Assembly: GCF_001704415.2 (NCBI RefSeq)
Contig: NC_030808.1
Location: 78,894,594-78,958,593 of the forward strand
DNA from: Capra hircus
Taxonomy: Eukaryota > Chordata > Mammalia > Artiodactyla > Bovidae
Length of the DNA stretch: 64,000 nucleotides
Direction: 5' to 3'
This document shows positions 10,275-21,877 of this stretch, one piece after another; the first letter of the stretch is position 1; each line of letters starts with the position of its first letter. The translations under genes were made by a program, and so were the position numbers. The notes beneath the pieces are model-generated. The model was not told the origin of the DNA. It ran no database searches and was given only the letters and a program-made list of their open reading frames with translations.

Positions 10275-10765
10275 GCTCCTCCACTCTCTTCCCTTCAAGT
10301 CTTTGGGTTGGCATGCCCTCACGCTTTGAGGATGGGTTCTCCTGCTATCTTCTAAATAAAATAGAGCTGTAACACTGATTTGCCTAAGAGCTATAACACG
10401 GTTTGTCCAAGACCTGAGAGCTGTGACGCGCCAAGGGCTTTAATGTCTGTCACTCCAAATCTTTGTTGTGACGAGACAAAGAACCGAGGAACATACGCTC
10501 GCATGACAATTCCATTGTGCAGAACTCATAATCTGTCACAGCTGACCAAGAGGGTATGAAGAAGCTACTGGAGAAATAGTAAGAACAGGGGCGTTAAAGA
10601 TGGAAGATTAAAAAACAACTTGGTGTGGCTTCTCCTCAGTTTAAAACCCATCGCGCCAAGCTCCTTCATGTGGTTTGCATAGCCCTTCAGGGTTATATCT
10701 GCCAGTCCTTAGCCCTCCAGCCAATTTGAGGTCGGGTGGTTTCTCAGGCACCTTAACTGACCCAC
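10275..10765. other. No feature recognised
   Basis: Contains short near-repeats of 'gagctgtaac' / 'gagctataac' / 'gagctgtgac' at about 10366-10430, perhaps an old local duplication. No gene or named repeat. Confidence 0.45.
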
Positions 10766-10858
10766 TTATCTGCCTTCTACAGATTTTTCTCTCTTCTCCA
10801 TACACGTGGTCACCCTTACCTAGCTTCTTTAGACTCCCCTTAAATATCACCTCTGAGA

Positions 10859-11184
10859 CTCCTTTTTTTAAAAAAATATTATTTATTTAGGCTATACTGA
10901 TCTTGGTTGCCTGGGTTGCATAGCAACCCCCTCCAAAATTCTTGCCTGGAGAAGTCCATGGACAGAGGAGCCTGGCAGGCTATGGTCCACAGTGTCGCAG
11001 AGAGTCAGACACTTCTGATGGGATTTAGCATGATCTTGGTTGCAGCACACTGGATCTTCATTCTTCCTTGCAGCATGCAGGGTCTTTAGTTGCAGCATGT
11101 GAGATCTGGTTCCCTGACCAGGGATCAAACTCAGACACCCTGCTTTGGGAGCACAGAGTCAGCCTCTGGACCACCAGGAAAGCC
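10859..11184 (-). mobile_element. CHR-type tRNA-derived SINE with 9-bp TSD
   Basis: Antisense CHR SINE: T/A-rich tail at left ('aaatattatttatttaggct'), body 'gcagcatgtgagatctggtt' + 'ccctgaccagggatcaaact', and head 'ctggaccaccaggaaagc' at right. TSD 'cctctgaga' lies at 10850-10858 and 11185-11193. It is itself interrupted by a Bov-A piece at 10911-11030. Confidence 0.9.
10911..11030 (+). mobile_element. Bov-A fragment nested in the CHR SINE, 13-bp TSD
   Basis: 'attcttgcctggagaagtcc', 'atggacagaggagcctggc' and 'agtgtcgcagagagtcagac' are sense Bov-A. The perfect 13-bp duplication 'tgatcttggttgc' lies at 10898-10910 and 11031-11043. It is the youngest layer of a three-level nest. Confidence 0.92.
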
Positions 11185-11359
11185 CCTCTGAGAGGTCATT
11201 TTGCCCCTCCCACCACCTCCAGTGGATGTGTTGCCCCTACAGGGTACATCTGTCACTCTGTGCTTAGTCCCTGTAACTGCATAATGCCATTGGTCACTTT
11301 GTCTTTCTTTGCTACTGGACTGAGAGTCTTAATGTGTCACTGAGTCTCTAACAAAGTGA

Positions 11360-11908
11360 CCGCCTTTGTCATTGCAGGTATTCAACTGCTTTGTTTTGTT
11401 TTTTTTTTCCCTTCTTCTTGTTCCTGGTCAAAGGCAGAGGAAGATGCAGCAGGTGTAGGGCCTGGGCATTTAGATGAAACCAGATAACTTCCTCAAGAGA
11501 TGGAGACTGAAGGTAAGCAGACCAGTGGGAAGAGAGAGGAAGAGTCAGAAGGACCTGCCCACCTGGAAATAGAAGCAGGATGGACAAGGGAGGGTAAAAG
11601 AAAGGAAAGTTTGTAGTCCTTTCCTTGTCCTGAAACTGGCAAGGCACTTCCTCTTTGGTCTATTTCTTTACCCACACACGCAGATTCTCAGACTTTATGC
11701 TCTCCAACATGCTCTTCAATTTGATGCTACTTTCAGCCTGCTGACTGAAGTCATCTTCCCAAAGCTTAGCATGCCACATGATAATTTGAAATATACTTGG
11801 TATATCAAACACATGAAATTCATGCTCTTCAGCTGTCCCTCCCTGGTTCTATGATGAGCTTTTCCAACTATAGATCATGCCTCCAGCCTTCCACCATTAC
11901 CACCACCA

Positions 11909-11910
<2 letters not shown>
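11360..11910. other. No gene recognised
   Basis: Contains a T-run near 11397-11409. Frames on the minus strand are short and domain-free. Confidence 0.45.

Positions 11911-11912
<2 letters not shown>

Positions 11913-11956
<44 letters not shown>
11913..11956. repeat. (AC)22 microsatellite
   Basis: Uninterrupted AC repeat of 44 bp, followed by 'gtacac'. Length and purity predict high polymorphism. Confidence 0.97.
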
Positions 11957-11958
<2 letters not shown>

Positions 11959-11999
11959 ACACAGAGCTTCCTGCACTTCCTGCCTCTGGACTTTTTCTC

Positions 12000-12290
12000 A
12001 TTTAGTTTCCTCTTCCGGAAATACTTCCCAGGCCCACCCCAACAAATGCAGATTTTTCCTGTCCTGCCAGCATCCTCTCAAGAAACCTCTTCCCTGTTGT
12101 TCATTTCCTCCAAATCCCCTTCAAGGATATGAAAATAATTTCTCTACCTTCTGAAAAATGTACACACTGAATTGTCCCACTGCATTGTAATTTTCCCAAG
12201 TGTGTTTGATCTGTTACTGTTAATGCAACTCTTCACAGTGGGCTTCATGTCTTCATTTCTCCTCCTCAGCAGCTATGGCATCACCTAGGA
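12000..12290 (+). mobile_element. Possible L2 fragment
   Basis: 'cctcttccggaaatacttcccaggc' (= cctcctctgggaagccttccctgac) and 'actgcattgtaattttccca' (= cactgtattgtaattgt) occur in L2 order. Weak but collinear. Confidence 0.45.
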
Positions 12291-12356
12291 CTTATGACCA
12301 AATGTTATCCAATGAGTGAATTAATGAATATGTATACTTCACCTTGGCTAGAAAAG

Positions 12357-13440
12357 CAGTTGTTCAGTCGCTCAGTAGCGAACTGTCCAACTCTTTGCGA
12401 TCCTATGGACTGCAGCATGCCATGCTTCCGTGTCTTTCACCATCTCCTGGAGTTTGCTCAAACTCATGTCCATTGAGTCCATGATGGCATCCAACTATTT
12501 CATCCTCGGTTGTCCCCTTCTCCTCCTGCCTTCAATCTTTTACCAGCATCAGGGTCTTTTCCAGTAAGTCGGATCTTCGCATCAGGTGGCCAAAGTATTG
12601 GAGCTTCAGCTTCAGCATCAATCTTTCCAATGAATATTCAGGGTTCATTTCCTTTAAGGTTACTGGTTTAATCTCCTTGCAGTCCAAGGAACTCTCAAGA
12701 GTCTTCTCCAACACCAGAATTCAAAGCATCAATTCTTCAGCACTCAGCCTTCTTTATGGTCCAACTCTCACATCCATACATCACTACTGGAAAAGCCATA
12801 GTTTTAATTATAGGGACCTTTGTCGGCAAAATAATGTCTCTTTTTTAATATGCTCTCTAGGTTTGTCCTAGCTTTTCTTCCAAGGAGCAAGCGTCTTTTA
12901 ATTGCATGGCTGCGGTCACCATCCACAGTGATTTTGGAGCCCAGAAAACAAACTCTGCCACTCTTCCCACTGTTTCCCCATCTATTTGCCATGAAGTGAT
13001 GGGACCAGATGCCATGATCTTGGTTTTTTGAATGTTGAGTTTTAAGCCAGCTTTTTCACTCTCCTCTTTCACTTTCATCAAGAGGTTCTTTAGTTCCTCT
13101 CTGCTTCCTGCCATAAGGTGTTATCTGCATATCTGAGGTTATTGTTATTTCTCCCAGCAATCTTGATTCCAGCTTGTACTTCATCCAGCCCAGCATTTCA
13201 CATGTACTCTGCATATAAGTTAAATAAGTAGGGTGATAATATACATCCTTGATATACTCCTTCCCCAGTTTTGAACCAGTCCGTTGTTCTATGTCTGGTT
13301 CTAAGTGTTGCTTCTTGACTCAAATACAGGTTTCTCAGGAGGCAGGTAAACTGGTCTGGTAGTCCCATCTCTAACAATTTTTCACAGTTTGTTGTGATCC
13401 ACAGTCAAAGGCTTTACAATTAATGTTATCTTTCTGGAAG
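12357..13440 (-). mobile_element. BovB LINE, 5'-truncated, diverged
   Basis: Antisense BovB 3' portion of about 1.1 kb: the 3' terminus is at the left ('tgttcagtcgctcagtagcg') and the reverse-transcriptase C-terminal coding region at the right, ending near the block encoding FIDYAKAFD. Its frame has several breaks. The catalytic YADD motif reads YADN (minus strand 'tatgcagataacacc', about 13111-13125), so it could not be active even if full length. More diverged than the 20.7-kb and 51.7-kb copies. Confidence 0.95.
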
Positions 13441-13603
13441 ACTGGTTGTGTTATCTTAGACCATGACTCTGCAACTGTACAAGGAGGGATGAGGGAAGGG
13501 AGAGGATTTGTCATTTGTTACATTGTTTCGTGTGCACTGTTTCAGGCTTTCTCAACATTTAACATCAATTTTATAAATTATCTAAGGATATAGTTCTGCT
13601 CTT

Positions 13604-13803
13604 GGAGTGCTCAGTTGTATCCAACTTTTTTCAACCCCATGGACTACAACCCTCCAGGTTCCTCTGTCCATGGCATTTTTCAGGCAAGAATACTAGAGTA
13701 GGTTGCCATTTCCTACTCTAGGAGACCTTCCTGATCCAAGGATCAAGCTTGTGGCTCTTGCATCTCCTGCATTGGCAGACAGATTCTATTACCACTGTGC
13801 CAC
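13604..13803 (-). mobile_element. Bov-tA SINE, minus strand
   Basis: 'gtgctcagttgtatccaac', 'ccatggactacaaccctcc', 'gcaagaatactagagtagg' and 'agattctattaccactgtgc' in antisense Bov-tA order. The head is diverged. Confidence 0.88.
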
Positions 13804-14740
13804 CTTAAAGCAATGGTTGCTTTGCAACTTCATATCAAATAAATTCTTGAAAAAAAAATGCTAAAGGTCATATTTTTCCAGGAAGAACCAAGCACAAGTG
13901 ACAGTTTAAATATTTGATGTGTCCTGATCAACCAGGTCAGATAAGCATCAGCCTTTTGTAAAGAGATGAAAACTTGATATGGTAAACAGTTGTGGTAGGC
14001 TTTTAGTAAATGCACCATTAAGGATAATGAAGGCATACTGCAAATGAAGGCATACTGTTTACTTTCTATTCTTCATACCTCATTGTACAGTGGGAAAAAA
14101 AAATGACCTCCATGTGAAAAAAAAAAGAATAGATTATCTGACTTCCTAAATGAATACTTAATCCTTACTGTGTGAGAAAACCCTTGGTCTTTTCTTGGGA
14201 GAAAAATGGTGTCACAGCTCTTTCTTTATTGATTTTGAGCAATCAAACCAGTGCAGACAAATGATAGTTTATATCTGCCCTCGAATTTCTGCACTATTTT
14301 ACCTAGCTTTGTAGTCCAGTTTTGAAGCCAGAGGCTATCATGATTGTTTGAATTTTTATCAGATTGCAGGATCAGATTATTTGAATGCATTCTGGCCCAT
14401 CCCAACTCAGCCCCTTACACAACTCAGCTGACTTTTGACCTCAGTAAGCCCAGAACAGAGGAGAGCTGTGACCATGCTTGGAAACCAATAAAACTTCAGA
14501 AGTCAGGCAGTCCAGTCAGACAGTGGGCCAGTCTGGTGGTAGAAATATTGATGGATGGAGCTTTAATCTCTGTTAGGTCCACTACCAATGCAAAGTTTCA
14601 TAGAGGCTCAAACACAAAAGGAGGCAGTTTATGCCATATTTTTGTCTTAACAGGTATATAATATACACTTTGCTAACTCTACTAGACCTAGGAATAATGT
14701 TGAGAAAACTAGACACAGTGCTAGTTCTACATATTGAAAG
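13804..14740. other. No gene recognised
   Basis: AT-rich DNA with a local 'aatgaaggcatactg' duplication at about 14027-14056 and two short A-runs near 14094 and 14118. Confidence 0.5.
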
Positions 14741-14749
14741 AAAGATAGA

Positions 14750-14969
14750 AGTGTGTGTGTTAGATGCTCAATCATGTCCAACCCTTTGGGGCCCGTGGAC
14801 TGTAATCTGCCAGGCTCCTCTGTCCATGGGATTTTCTAGGCAAGAATACTGGAGTGGGTTGTCCTTTCCTCCTCCAAGGGATCTTCCCAGCTCAGGGATC
14901 AAACCCACGTCTCCTGTGTCTCCTGCATTGCAAGCAGATTCTTTACCCACTGAACCATGGGGGAAGCCA
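14750..14969 (-). mobile_element. Bov-tA SINE, minus strand
   Basis: 'gtgtgtgtgttagatgctca', 'gcaagaatactggagtggg', 'ctcctgtgtctcctgcattg' and 'tgaaccatgggggaagcca' in antisense order; near full length. Confidence 0.93.
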
Positions 14970-14984
14970 CAAAGATAAAACAAG

Positions 14985-15476
14985 ATAGCAACTCCAAGGG
15001 AAGGAGTGGGTGAGATAGCTCGGCTAAGATTTCCCAGTACACCACTGGATGGACTGGACCTGTTACTTCAGCCAGGAGTCTCTTTTGATAGTGATGGAGT
15101 GATGGAGCAGGCAGAGATGAGCCAGGAGATATCCCCCAGGACCTGCTGGAGGAACACAAACATGGAGCACACATTTTTGTCTTCATAATACAGCAAGAGG
15201 TAAAGGATGGTGTCCCAGGGTTTGATGTCTTCAGCCTTGGTCTTGGTGGCCTCTCTGCTTCCTTTAGGAAGCTGTGTAGAGCTGTGAGACGTCGGAAGAG
15301 GGTCTGCTAATTCTGGATGATCTGGGTTTCTGGGGATATGCTTTAGGATGTAGTTTGCCCCATTTGTGTCTGCGATACACAGCCTCACCTACTCTTGGAG
15401 AATCACAGCAGATATCAAGGCTGGAGCTAGCATTTGGGCCCAACAATAGGGATTCAATTTCGATTTCTTTTTCCAA
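14985..15476 (-). pseudogene. Unidentified coding-like stretch, possible decayed retropseudogene
   Basis: On the minus strand two adjacent frames look more protein-like than their surroundings. One runs from about 15476 to 15264. The other, from 15388 to 15068, has mixed residue composition, including AEDIKPWDTILYLLLYYEDK and FVFLQQVLGDISWLIS. The frame switch would be explained by one indel near 15370. I recognise no family, and there is no poly(A) tail or paired splice site. It lies between a Bov-tA and an old L1. It could be a chance open frame, an exon of an unseen gene or a retropseudogene. Confidence 0.25.
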
Positions 15477-15499
15477 CTAGTTTTAGGTGAGCAAAAAGA

Positions 15500-16320
15500 G
15501 GTCCATGATATATATATACACACATATATACAGCTATACCATAAAATTTACTCATTGTAAGCATACAAGTGATTTTACATAACTTTATGGAACTGTATAA
15601 ACATTAGTACACTCTAATATTAGAATGGAGAAGGCAATGGCAACCCACTCCAGCACTCTTGCCTGGAAAATCCCATGGGCGGAGGAGCCTGGTAGGCTGC
15701 AGTCCATGGGGTCGCGAAGAGTCGGACACGACTGAGCGACTTCACTTTCACTTTTCACTTTCATGCATTGGAGAAGGAAATGGCAACCCGCTCCAGTGTT
15801 CTTGCCTGGAGAATCCCAGGGACGGGGAAGCCTGGTGGGCTGCTGTCTATGGGGTCGCACAGAGTCAGACATGACTGAAGCGACTTCACAGCAGAAGCAG
15901 CAGCAATATCAGAACAGTTGCATCATCCCCCAAAGAAACCTTGCACCCCTTTACAGTCATTCCCCACTTCTGCCCGTAGCATCAAACAACTACTTACCTA
16001 CTTTCTGTCTCTATAATTTGCATATTCTGGACATTTCATGTAAATGGAATCATACAATGTATAGCTTTGCATTTGGCTTCTTTCGCTTAGCACAATATTT
16101 TCAAGGTTCATTTATGTTCTAGCATGTATTAATGGTTTTTGTTCTTTTTTATGGCTTAATAATAGTCTATTGGATGGATATACCACATTCTGTTTATCCA
16201 TTATCAGTTGTTGAATATTTGGATTATTTCAACTTTAGGGCCATCATGAATGACACTACCATGAATGTATCATGTAAAACTCTCTGTATGGTCATGTATT
16301 TTCATTTATCTTGAGTATGC
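15500..16320 (-). mobile_element. L1 LINE 3' region, split by Bov-A2
   Basis: The left piece has 'ataccataaaatttactcat' and 'gattttacataactttatgg'. The right piece has 'tctataatttgcatattctgg', 'acatttcatgtaaatggaat', 'tcacatcctagcatgt'-like sequence and 'tttgttcttttttatggctt'. These match the antisense 3' region of older mammalian L1 in order. No open frame remains. Confidence 0.85.
15626..15904 (+). mobile_element. Bov-A2 dimeric SINE, full length
   Basis: Two sense Bov-A monomers, each starting 'ggagaagg(c/a)aatggcaacc', joined by the linker 'cttcactttcacttttcact' and ending 'cagcagaagcagcagc'. The TSD is 'aatat(t/c)agaa' at 15616-15625 and 15905-15914 with one mismatch. It sits inside the antisense L1. 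Confidence 0.96.
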
Positions 16321-16900
16321 AATGTTTTAAAATGGAAAAGAAAAGGATAAATAAACAAAATGGAATCTGAAAGGATATGAACCATGGTTTTCAAAGTGAT
16401 TATCATTAGGTGGTAAGAAGATTTCTTCTTCTTACTTATCTAAATTTTCATTCAATAAGCTTGTATTATTTTAACTTTTCCTGTGTGTCTGTAATAAGAC
16501 AAAGCTAACAAAGCTCTTCTTATTTAAAGCAAAAAAATAAACAAATATTTGGAAACTTTCAATCCCTCTTTTGACAACTGAATCTTCTTGGGAATCCATA
16601 CCAGATGGTTTATAGTGAGATATTATTTTAAAAGACTTAATGAGTTTTCTTACCCATATTTCTAACCATTAGCCCTTCACTCAACCAGTTAGCTTAAGAC
16701 ATTTTGTGTTAGTACATTCCCAGAGAAAGGGTGGACCTCAAATTAAATGAGACTAGATTTCTTCTACTTTGATGAATACATTTAATTTTAATTAGAAGTT
16801 TCCAATTATAGATAATTTTCAAATTTTTATTTCTCACCTTTAAGTTGTGCCCTTTTGAGTTTTATTTCTCTCCTTTGAGTTGTAAGTTTAGTAACTTATT
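16321..16900. other. No feature recognised
   Basis: AT-rich non-coding DNA without a supportable gene or repeat assignment. Confidence 0.45.
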
Positions 16901-17150
16901 CAGTCTTTCTTTGAGAATCCTCAGACTCAGCATGGCTCTAGATTCAACTTCCTCCATCCTCCTTACACCATACCTCCCTGCTTCTAACTACCACAGTCTC
17001 AACCCTGAATCATTCCTAACCTCCCTCTCCCCCTAACTCCTCTCTTCAATGTGTTGTCAAGTCTGACCAATTCTGCACCCCCAAATTCTCTCCTACTTGT
17101 CCCCTTCTGTGAGGTCAGGTCCTCATTGCAGGGTAGTCCCACCATTGATG
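16900..17150 (+). mobile_element. Possible L2 fragment
   Basis: 'ctcttcaatgtgttgtcaag' and 'tctcctacttgtccccttct' resemble the L2 stretch that reads 'ccatcagcaaatcctgt...'. The pyrimidine-rich composition fits. Low support. Confidence 0.35.
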
Positions 17151-17431
17151 CCTGTAGCATCCATGAATTCAGCCTGAAAGCAGAGTGAGGCGAGAGATAA
17201 CCATAGAAATTCTGCTGTTGGTCCTCTCCACCAGGGCTCTTGTGAGCAAGAGATGTGAGATGTGAACCTGTTGTCCCCACTGAGCCTCCAGCCTTGGTCT
17301 GCCTTTCACTGTCAGTTCTCCCACATCTATGATTTTGTTGGTCAATGATAGACAATTTTATTCAGCATGATCCTTAGTTAAAAGCCAGCCACTGCTTCTG
17401 GGGCTGAACCAATAAACAGCAATTAATCCTG

Positions 17432-17690
17432 CTGCTGCTAAGTCACTTCAGTCGTGTCCGACTCTGTGCAATCCCAGAGACGGCAGCCCACCAGGCTCCC
17501 CCGTCCCTGGGATTCTCCGGACAAGAACACTGGAGTGGGTTGCCATTTCCTTCTCCAATGCATGAAAGTGAAAAGTGAAAGTGAAGTCACTCAGTCGTGT
17601 CCGACTCTTCGCGACCCCATGGACTGCAGCCTACCAGGCTCCATCCATGGGATTTTCCAGGCAAGAGTACTGGAGTGGGGTGCCATTGCC
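17432..17690 (-). mobile_element. Bov-A2 dimeric SINE with TSD
   Basis: Antisense dimer: two monomers, each with 'gtcgtgtccgactct', separated by 'gcatgaaagtgaaaagtgaa', starting with the 'ctgctgcta' end. TSD 'ttaatcctg' lies at 17423-17431 and 17691-17699. High identity between monomer units suggests a young copy. Confidence 0.96.
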
Positions 17691-17699
17691 TTAATCCTG

Positions 17700-18212
17700 A
17701 AACTGAAGATAAAACAGCCTGGGTTGGGCTGCAACATGGCCCCTTCCTAAGTATTTTTCAAAGATAAATTCAAACAAAAATTTTCACTACATGCTTTCCT
17801 TTCAATCATGAACACTAACATTAGATGGGGTTCCACCGTATGGTCACTAGGAAAATTCAAAGGCTCTTTGAGTACACAATATTATCACAATCCTACCAAA
17901 AAAACAAAAAGAATAAAAATAGATATCCGTAGAGAACAGTAGATTAGCAATTCATGTTTACATCTTAAAATGATTTTTTTTAACCAAGGAAGCTTGGTGT
18001 TTTAACCTTGCATGAACCTCTCAAATTCCTAGTCTGACACAGTATTATTTCATTTGTCAGACTGACTCATGGATTACCACACTACCTTAACGCCTCACCT
18101 TTGGATCCTGATCCTTCTACCTCCAGATCACTCAGGTGGCTGCAGCTGTATAACTTGAGGTTCAAACACTTGCAGGGCAGAGAAAGCTCTAGCTATAAGA
18201 TCTAGCTTCCTT
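17700..18212. other. No feature recognised
   Basis: AT-rich DNA with no open frame of note and no repeat I can name. Confidence 0.45.
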
Positions 18213-18220
18213 TCAGCAGG

Positions 18221-18522
18221 AGCTGTCGTTGTTGTTATTTATGTATTTATCTATGTTTTTGGCTATGCTGTTTCTTCGTTACTGTGTGTGGGCTATCTCT
18301 AGTTACAGTGAGCGGAGACTACTCTTTGTTGTAGTACGTGGACTTCTCATTGTGGTAGCTTCTTTTGTTGTGGAGCACAGGCTCTAGGCACAGGGCCTCA
18401 GTAGTTGTGATTCATAGGCTTAGTTGCCCCGTGGAATGTGGAATCTTCCTAGACTGCAGATCAAACTCATGTCCCCTGCTTTGGACTGTGGATTCTTAAC
18501 CACTAGACCATCAGGGAAGTCC
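18221..18522 (-). mobile_element. CHR-type SINE, full length, 8-bp TSD
   Basis: Antisense CHR SINE: 'tatttatgtatttatctatg' tail, body 'gtagcttcttttgttgtgg' and 'agcacaggctctaggcacag', head 'ttaaccactagaccatcagg' + 'gaagtcc'. TSD 'tcagcagg' lies at 18213-18220 and 18523-18530. A T18 run (18532-18549) follows just outside the right TSD. Confidence 0.93.
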
Positions 18523-18549
18523 TCAGCAGGCTTTTTTTTTTTTTTTTTT

Positions 18550-18988
18550 GTATATATATGTAAGTTTTCTCTGTACTCACAACATATGTTTTAGTAAACA
18601 GACAGGGAAAGAATCAGAACCCTTCAGGTTTTCCTTAGCAGAAAGGTAAGCAGTGTGAATGTTTTCTGGTGGCACTTGCAAATTCTGAGTAGGACAGGTC
18701 ACAGTTTTTAGGTCTCTTGTACTGTGTATTGATGAAGCACTCAACCACATAACTGATGGCCGGGAGAATGCCCAGGAGAACAATGAAGAGACTTAGATTC
18801 CAGTCCCAACTCTGTTAATGATAAATAGTGAATGTGAAAGCACCCTGCAAACTATAAACACCGTGCAAATGTATGAAACAGTTAGTGTTGGTTTCCATGA
18901 TTCCTAGAACTACTTTTCTTGTCTCCACTCACCGAACCTTTTCAACACTGTTCTCAAAATTAGCCTCCAGTGTTCTCTCATGGTCTAG
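18550..18988. other. No feature recognised
   Basis: Unassigned DNA with one short domain-free frame on the minus strand. Confidence 0.4.
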
Positions 18989-19175
18989 TGAAAGTGAAAG
19001 TCGCTCAGTTGTGTCCGACTATTTGCAACCCCATGGACTATATAGTGCATGGAATTCTCTGGGCCAGAATACTTGCCTTTCCCTTCTCCAGGGGATCTTC
19101 CCAATCCAGGCATCAAACCCAGGTATCCCACATTTGCAGGCAGATTCTTTACCAACTGAGCTATGGGGGAAGCCC
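18989..19175 (-). mobile_element. Bov-tA SINE, minus strand
   Basis: 'gtcgctcagttgtgtccgac', 'ttcccttctccaggggatc' and 'tttaccaactgagctatgg' + 'gggaagccc' in antisense order, with a small internal deletion in the body. Confidence 0.92.
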
Positions 19176-19327
19176 GATGTGACTCTTAATTTGTCAACCT
19201 ATTGATAACAATAGATCTACTAAACCACAATCTGACCCAAATGCAGTATATATTGAGCCTTGATTTCCCCAAATAGAATGTAGATAAGAAGACTTTCTAG
19301 GGGGTCAAGCTCTTAGATGGAGGGTGA

Positions 19328-19966
19328 CTGAGTTCAGTTCTGTTGTTCAATCATGTCTGACTCTTTGCGACTCCATGGACTGCAGCATGCCAAGCTTCCC
19401 TGTCCATCACCAACTCCCAGAGCTTGCCCAAACTCATGTCCGTTGAGCCGGTGATGCCATCCAACCATCTCATCCTCTGTCGTCCCCTTCTCCTCCCACC
19501 TTCAATCTTTCCCAGCATCAGGGTCTTTTCTAATGAGTCAGTTCTTCCCAACAGGTGGTCAAATTATTGGAACTTCAACTTCAGCATCAGTCCTTCTAAT
19601 GAATAGTCAGGGTTGATTTCTGTTACAATTAACTGGTTTGATCTCCTTGCAGCCCAAGGGACTGTCAAAAGTCTTCTCCAACACCACAGTCCAAAAGCAT
19701 CAATTCTTCAGTGCTCAGCTTTCTTTATAGTCCAACTCTCACATCCATACCTGACTACTGGAAAAACCCTAGCTTTGACTATACGGACCTTTGTTGGTAA
19801 TGTCTCTGCTTTTTAATATGCTTTCTAGGTTTGTCATAGCTTTTCTTCCAAAGAGCAAGTGTCTTTTAATTTCATGGCTGCAGTCACCATCTGCAGTGAT
19901 TTTGGAGCCCAAGAAAATAAAGTCTGTCACTGTTCCCATTGTTTCCCCATCTATTTCCCATGAAGT
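19328..19966 (-). mobile_element. BovB LINE 3' fragment with 12-bp TSD
   Basis: A 639-bp antisense piece running from the BovB 3' terminus ('gttcagttctgttgttcaat') into the RT C-terminal coding region. The exact 12-bp duplication 'gatggagggtga' lies at 19316-19327 and 19967-19978, so this is a clean 5'-truncated insertion. Confidence 0.95.
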
Positions 19967-19978
19967 GATGGAGGGTGA

Positions 19979-20702
19979 GTGGAGAATGACTGAACTGATG
20001 TCTAAATGTTCTAAGTGCTTTTCTTAAAGAAAAAAAAAAAAAAGTGGCTGCTGCAATGGGATGATGGTGAGTCACCAATTAAATTCTTAAAGCACAGGGC
20101 TTTCAGATTTTATTCCTACCTCTGATTACAATGAGAGGATTATGCTTGATCACCAAGACAGAGGTAGAAAAACAGATGTTTCCTTCTGTTTTATAAAGAC
20201 TAATTATTACAGTTCAGAAAGTGTCAAAATTGCAGTGTTTCCCATTGCATGTTCCACACTTAATCCAAAGGGAAGTAGGATTCATTGGGGGTAAAAATAA
20301 AGAGAATCAAAAATCCTGGACAGTTTCTCTAATCCTATTGCTAACCCCCTGCTTATAGTTTGATTATGAGATGATACCCTTTCATACTCAATTTGTTCTT
20401 CCAGAGAATGAGTGTAATGCTAGAAGTTCTCCCTGACCCAGCACCTTCTGGCTTAACTCAAAGTCTATAAAACCACAGTTAATGACCTGGCAAAGGGTGT
20501 TGCTAGCTAAATAAAGTGATCATATGTCCCACTAGCCCCAGACAATCCCAACACAATACCTCTTATCTCCAGGTAATTACTAATACCACTGCCTTTCTCT
20601 CTCAAAACTGGCCCAACTGATAATCCAGTCATGAATTTCATCCTAATAAGCTGTATGTAAGTACTTTATGCAAAGAAGAGAGTCATTGTATTTTCAAGTG
20701 CT
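19979..20702. other. No gene recognised
   Basis: Contains an A13 run (20031-20043); otherwise unassigned unique-looking DNA. Confidence 0.45.
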
Positions 20703-21375
20703 ATGCATGTGCTTTTGTTGACCATGATGGCTACTCCATTTCTTCTAAGGGATTCCTGCCCACAGTAGTAGATATAATGGTCATCTCAGTTAAATTCACC
20801 TATCCCAGTACATTTTAGTTCACTGATTCCTAGAATGTCGACTTTCACTCTTGCCATCTCCTGTTTGACCACTTCCAATTTGCGTTGATTCATGGACCTA
20901 AAATTCCAGGTTCCTATGCAATATTGCTCTTTACAGCATCGGATCTTGCTTCTATCACAAGTCACATCCACAGCTGGGTATTGTTTTTGCTTTGCCTCCA
21001 TCCCTTCATTCTTTCTGGAGTTTTTTCTCCACTGATCTCCAGTAGCATATTGAGCACCTACCGACCTGGGGAGTTCCTCTTTCAGTATCCTATCATTTTG
21101 CCTTTTCATACTGTTCATTGCATTCTCAAGGCAAGAATACTGAAGTGGTTTGCCATTCCCTTCTCCAGTGGACCACATTCTGTCAGAGCTCTCCACCATG
21201 ACCCGCCCGTCTTGGGTGGCCCCACACAGCATGGTTTAGTTTCATTGAGTTAGACAAGGCTGTTGTGCATGTGATTAGATTGACTAGTTTTCTGTGAGTA
21301 TGGTTTCAGTGTGTCTGCCCTCTGATGCCCTCTCTCAACACTTACCGTCTTACTAGGGTTTCTCTTACTTACCAC

Positions 21376-21854
21376 AGTAATCCAAGTCTATGCCCCAACC
21401 AGTAATGCTGAAGAAGCTGAAGTTGAACGGTTCTATGAAGACCTACAAAAACTTCTAAAACACCCAAAAAAAGATGTCCTTTTCATTATAGGGGACTGGA
21501 ATGCAAAAGTAGGAAGTCAAGAAACACCTGGAGTAACAGGCAAATTTGGCCTTGAAATATGGAATAAAGCAGAGCAAAGGCTTAATAGAGGTTTGCCAAG
21601 AAAATGCACTGGTCATAGCAAACACCCTCTTCCAACAACACAAGAGAAGGCTCTACACATGGACGTCACCAGATGGCCAACACCAAAATCAGATTGATTA
21701 TGTTCTTTGCAGCCAAAGATGGAGAAGCTCTATACAGTCAGCAAAAACAAGACTGAGAGCTGACTGTGGCTCAGATCATGAACTCCTTATCGCCAAATTC
21801 AGACTTAAATTGAAGAAAGTAGGGAAAACCACTAGACATTCAGGTAAGACCTAA
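21376..21854 (+). pseudogene. BovB endonuclease domain remnant
   Basis: C-terminal part of an APE-type endonuclease. The GDWNAKVG motif is encoded near 21491, and GSDHELLIAKF near 21768 holds the catalytic-type SDH motif. A frameshift near 21590 separates the two, and a TAA (a TAT in the 51.7-kb copy) ends the frame at 21852-21854. The N-terminal half lies inverted to the left. Not functional. Confidence 0.85.
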
Positions 21855-21877
21855 ATCAAATCCCTTATGATTATACA

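Larger units (their letters stand above)
10770..11360 (+). mobile_element. L2 LINE 3' end, split by a CHR SINE
   Basis: The left piece (to 10858) ends 'ccccttaaatatcacctctg', which matches the L2 'tcagatgtcacctcctctg' region. The right piece (from 11186) continues 'aggtcattttgcccctccca', then 'cagggtacatctgtcactct' and 'ctactggactgagagtctta' (= actagactgtgagctc). The two pieces are collinear across the inserted SINE. Confidence 0.65.
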
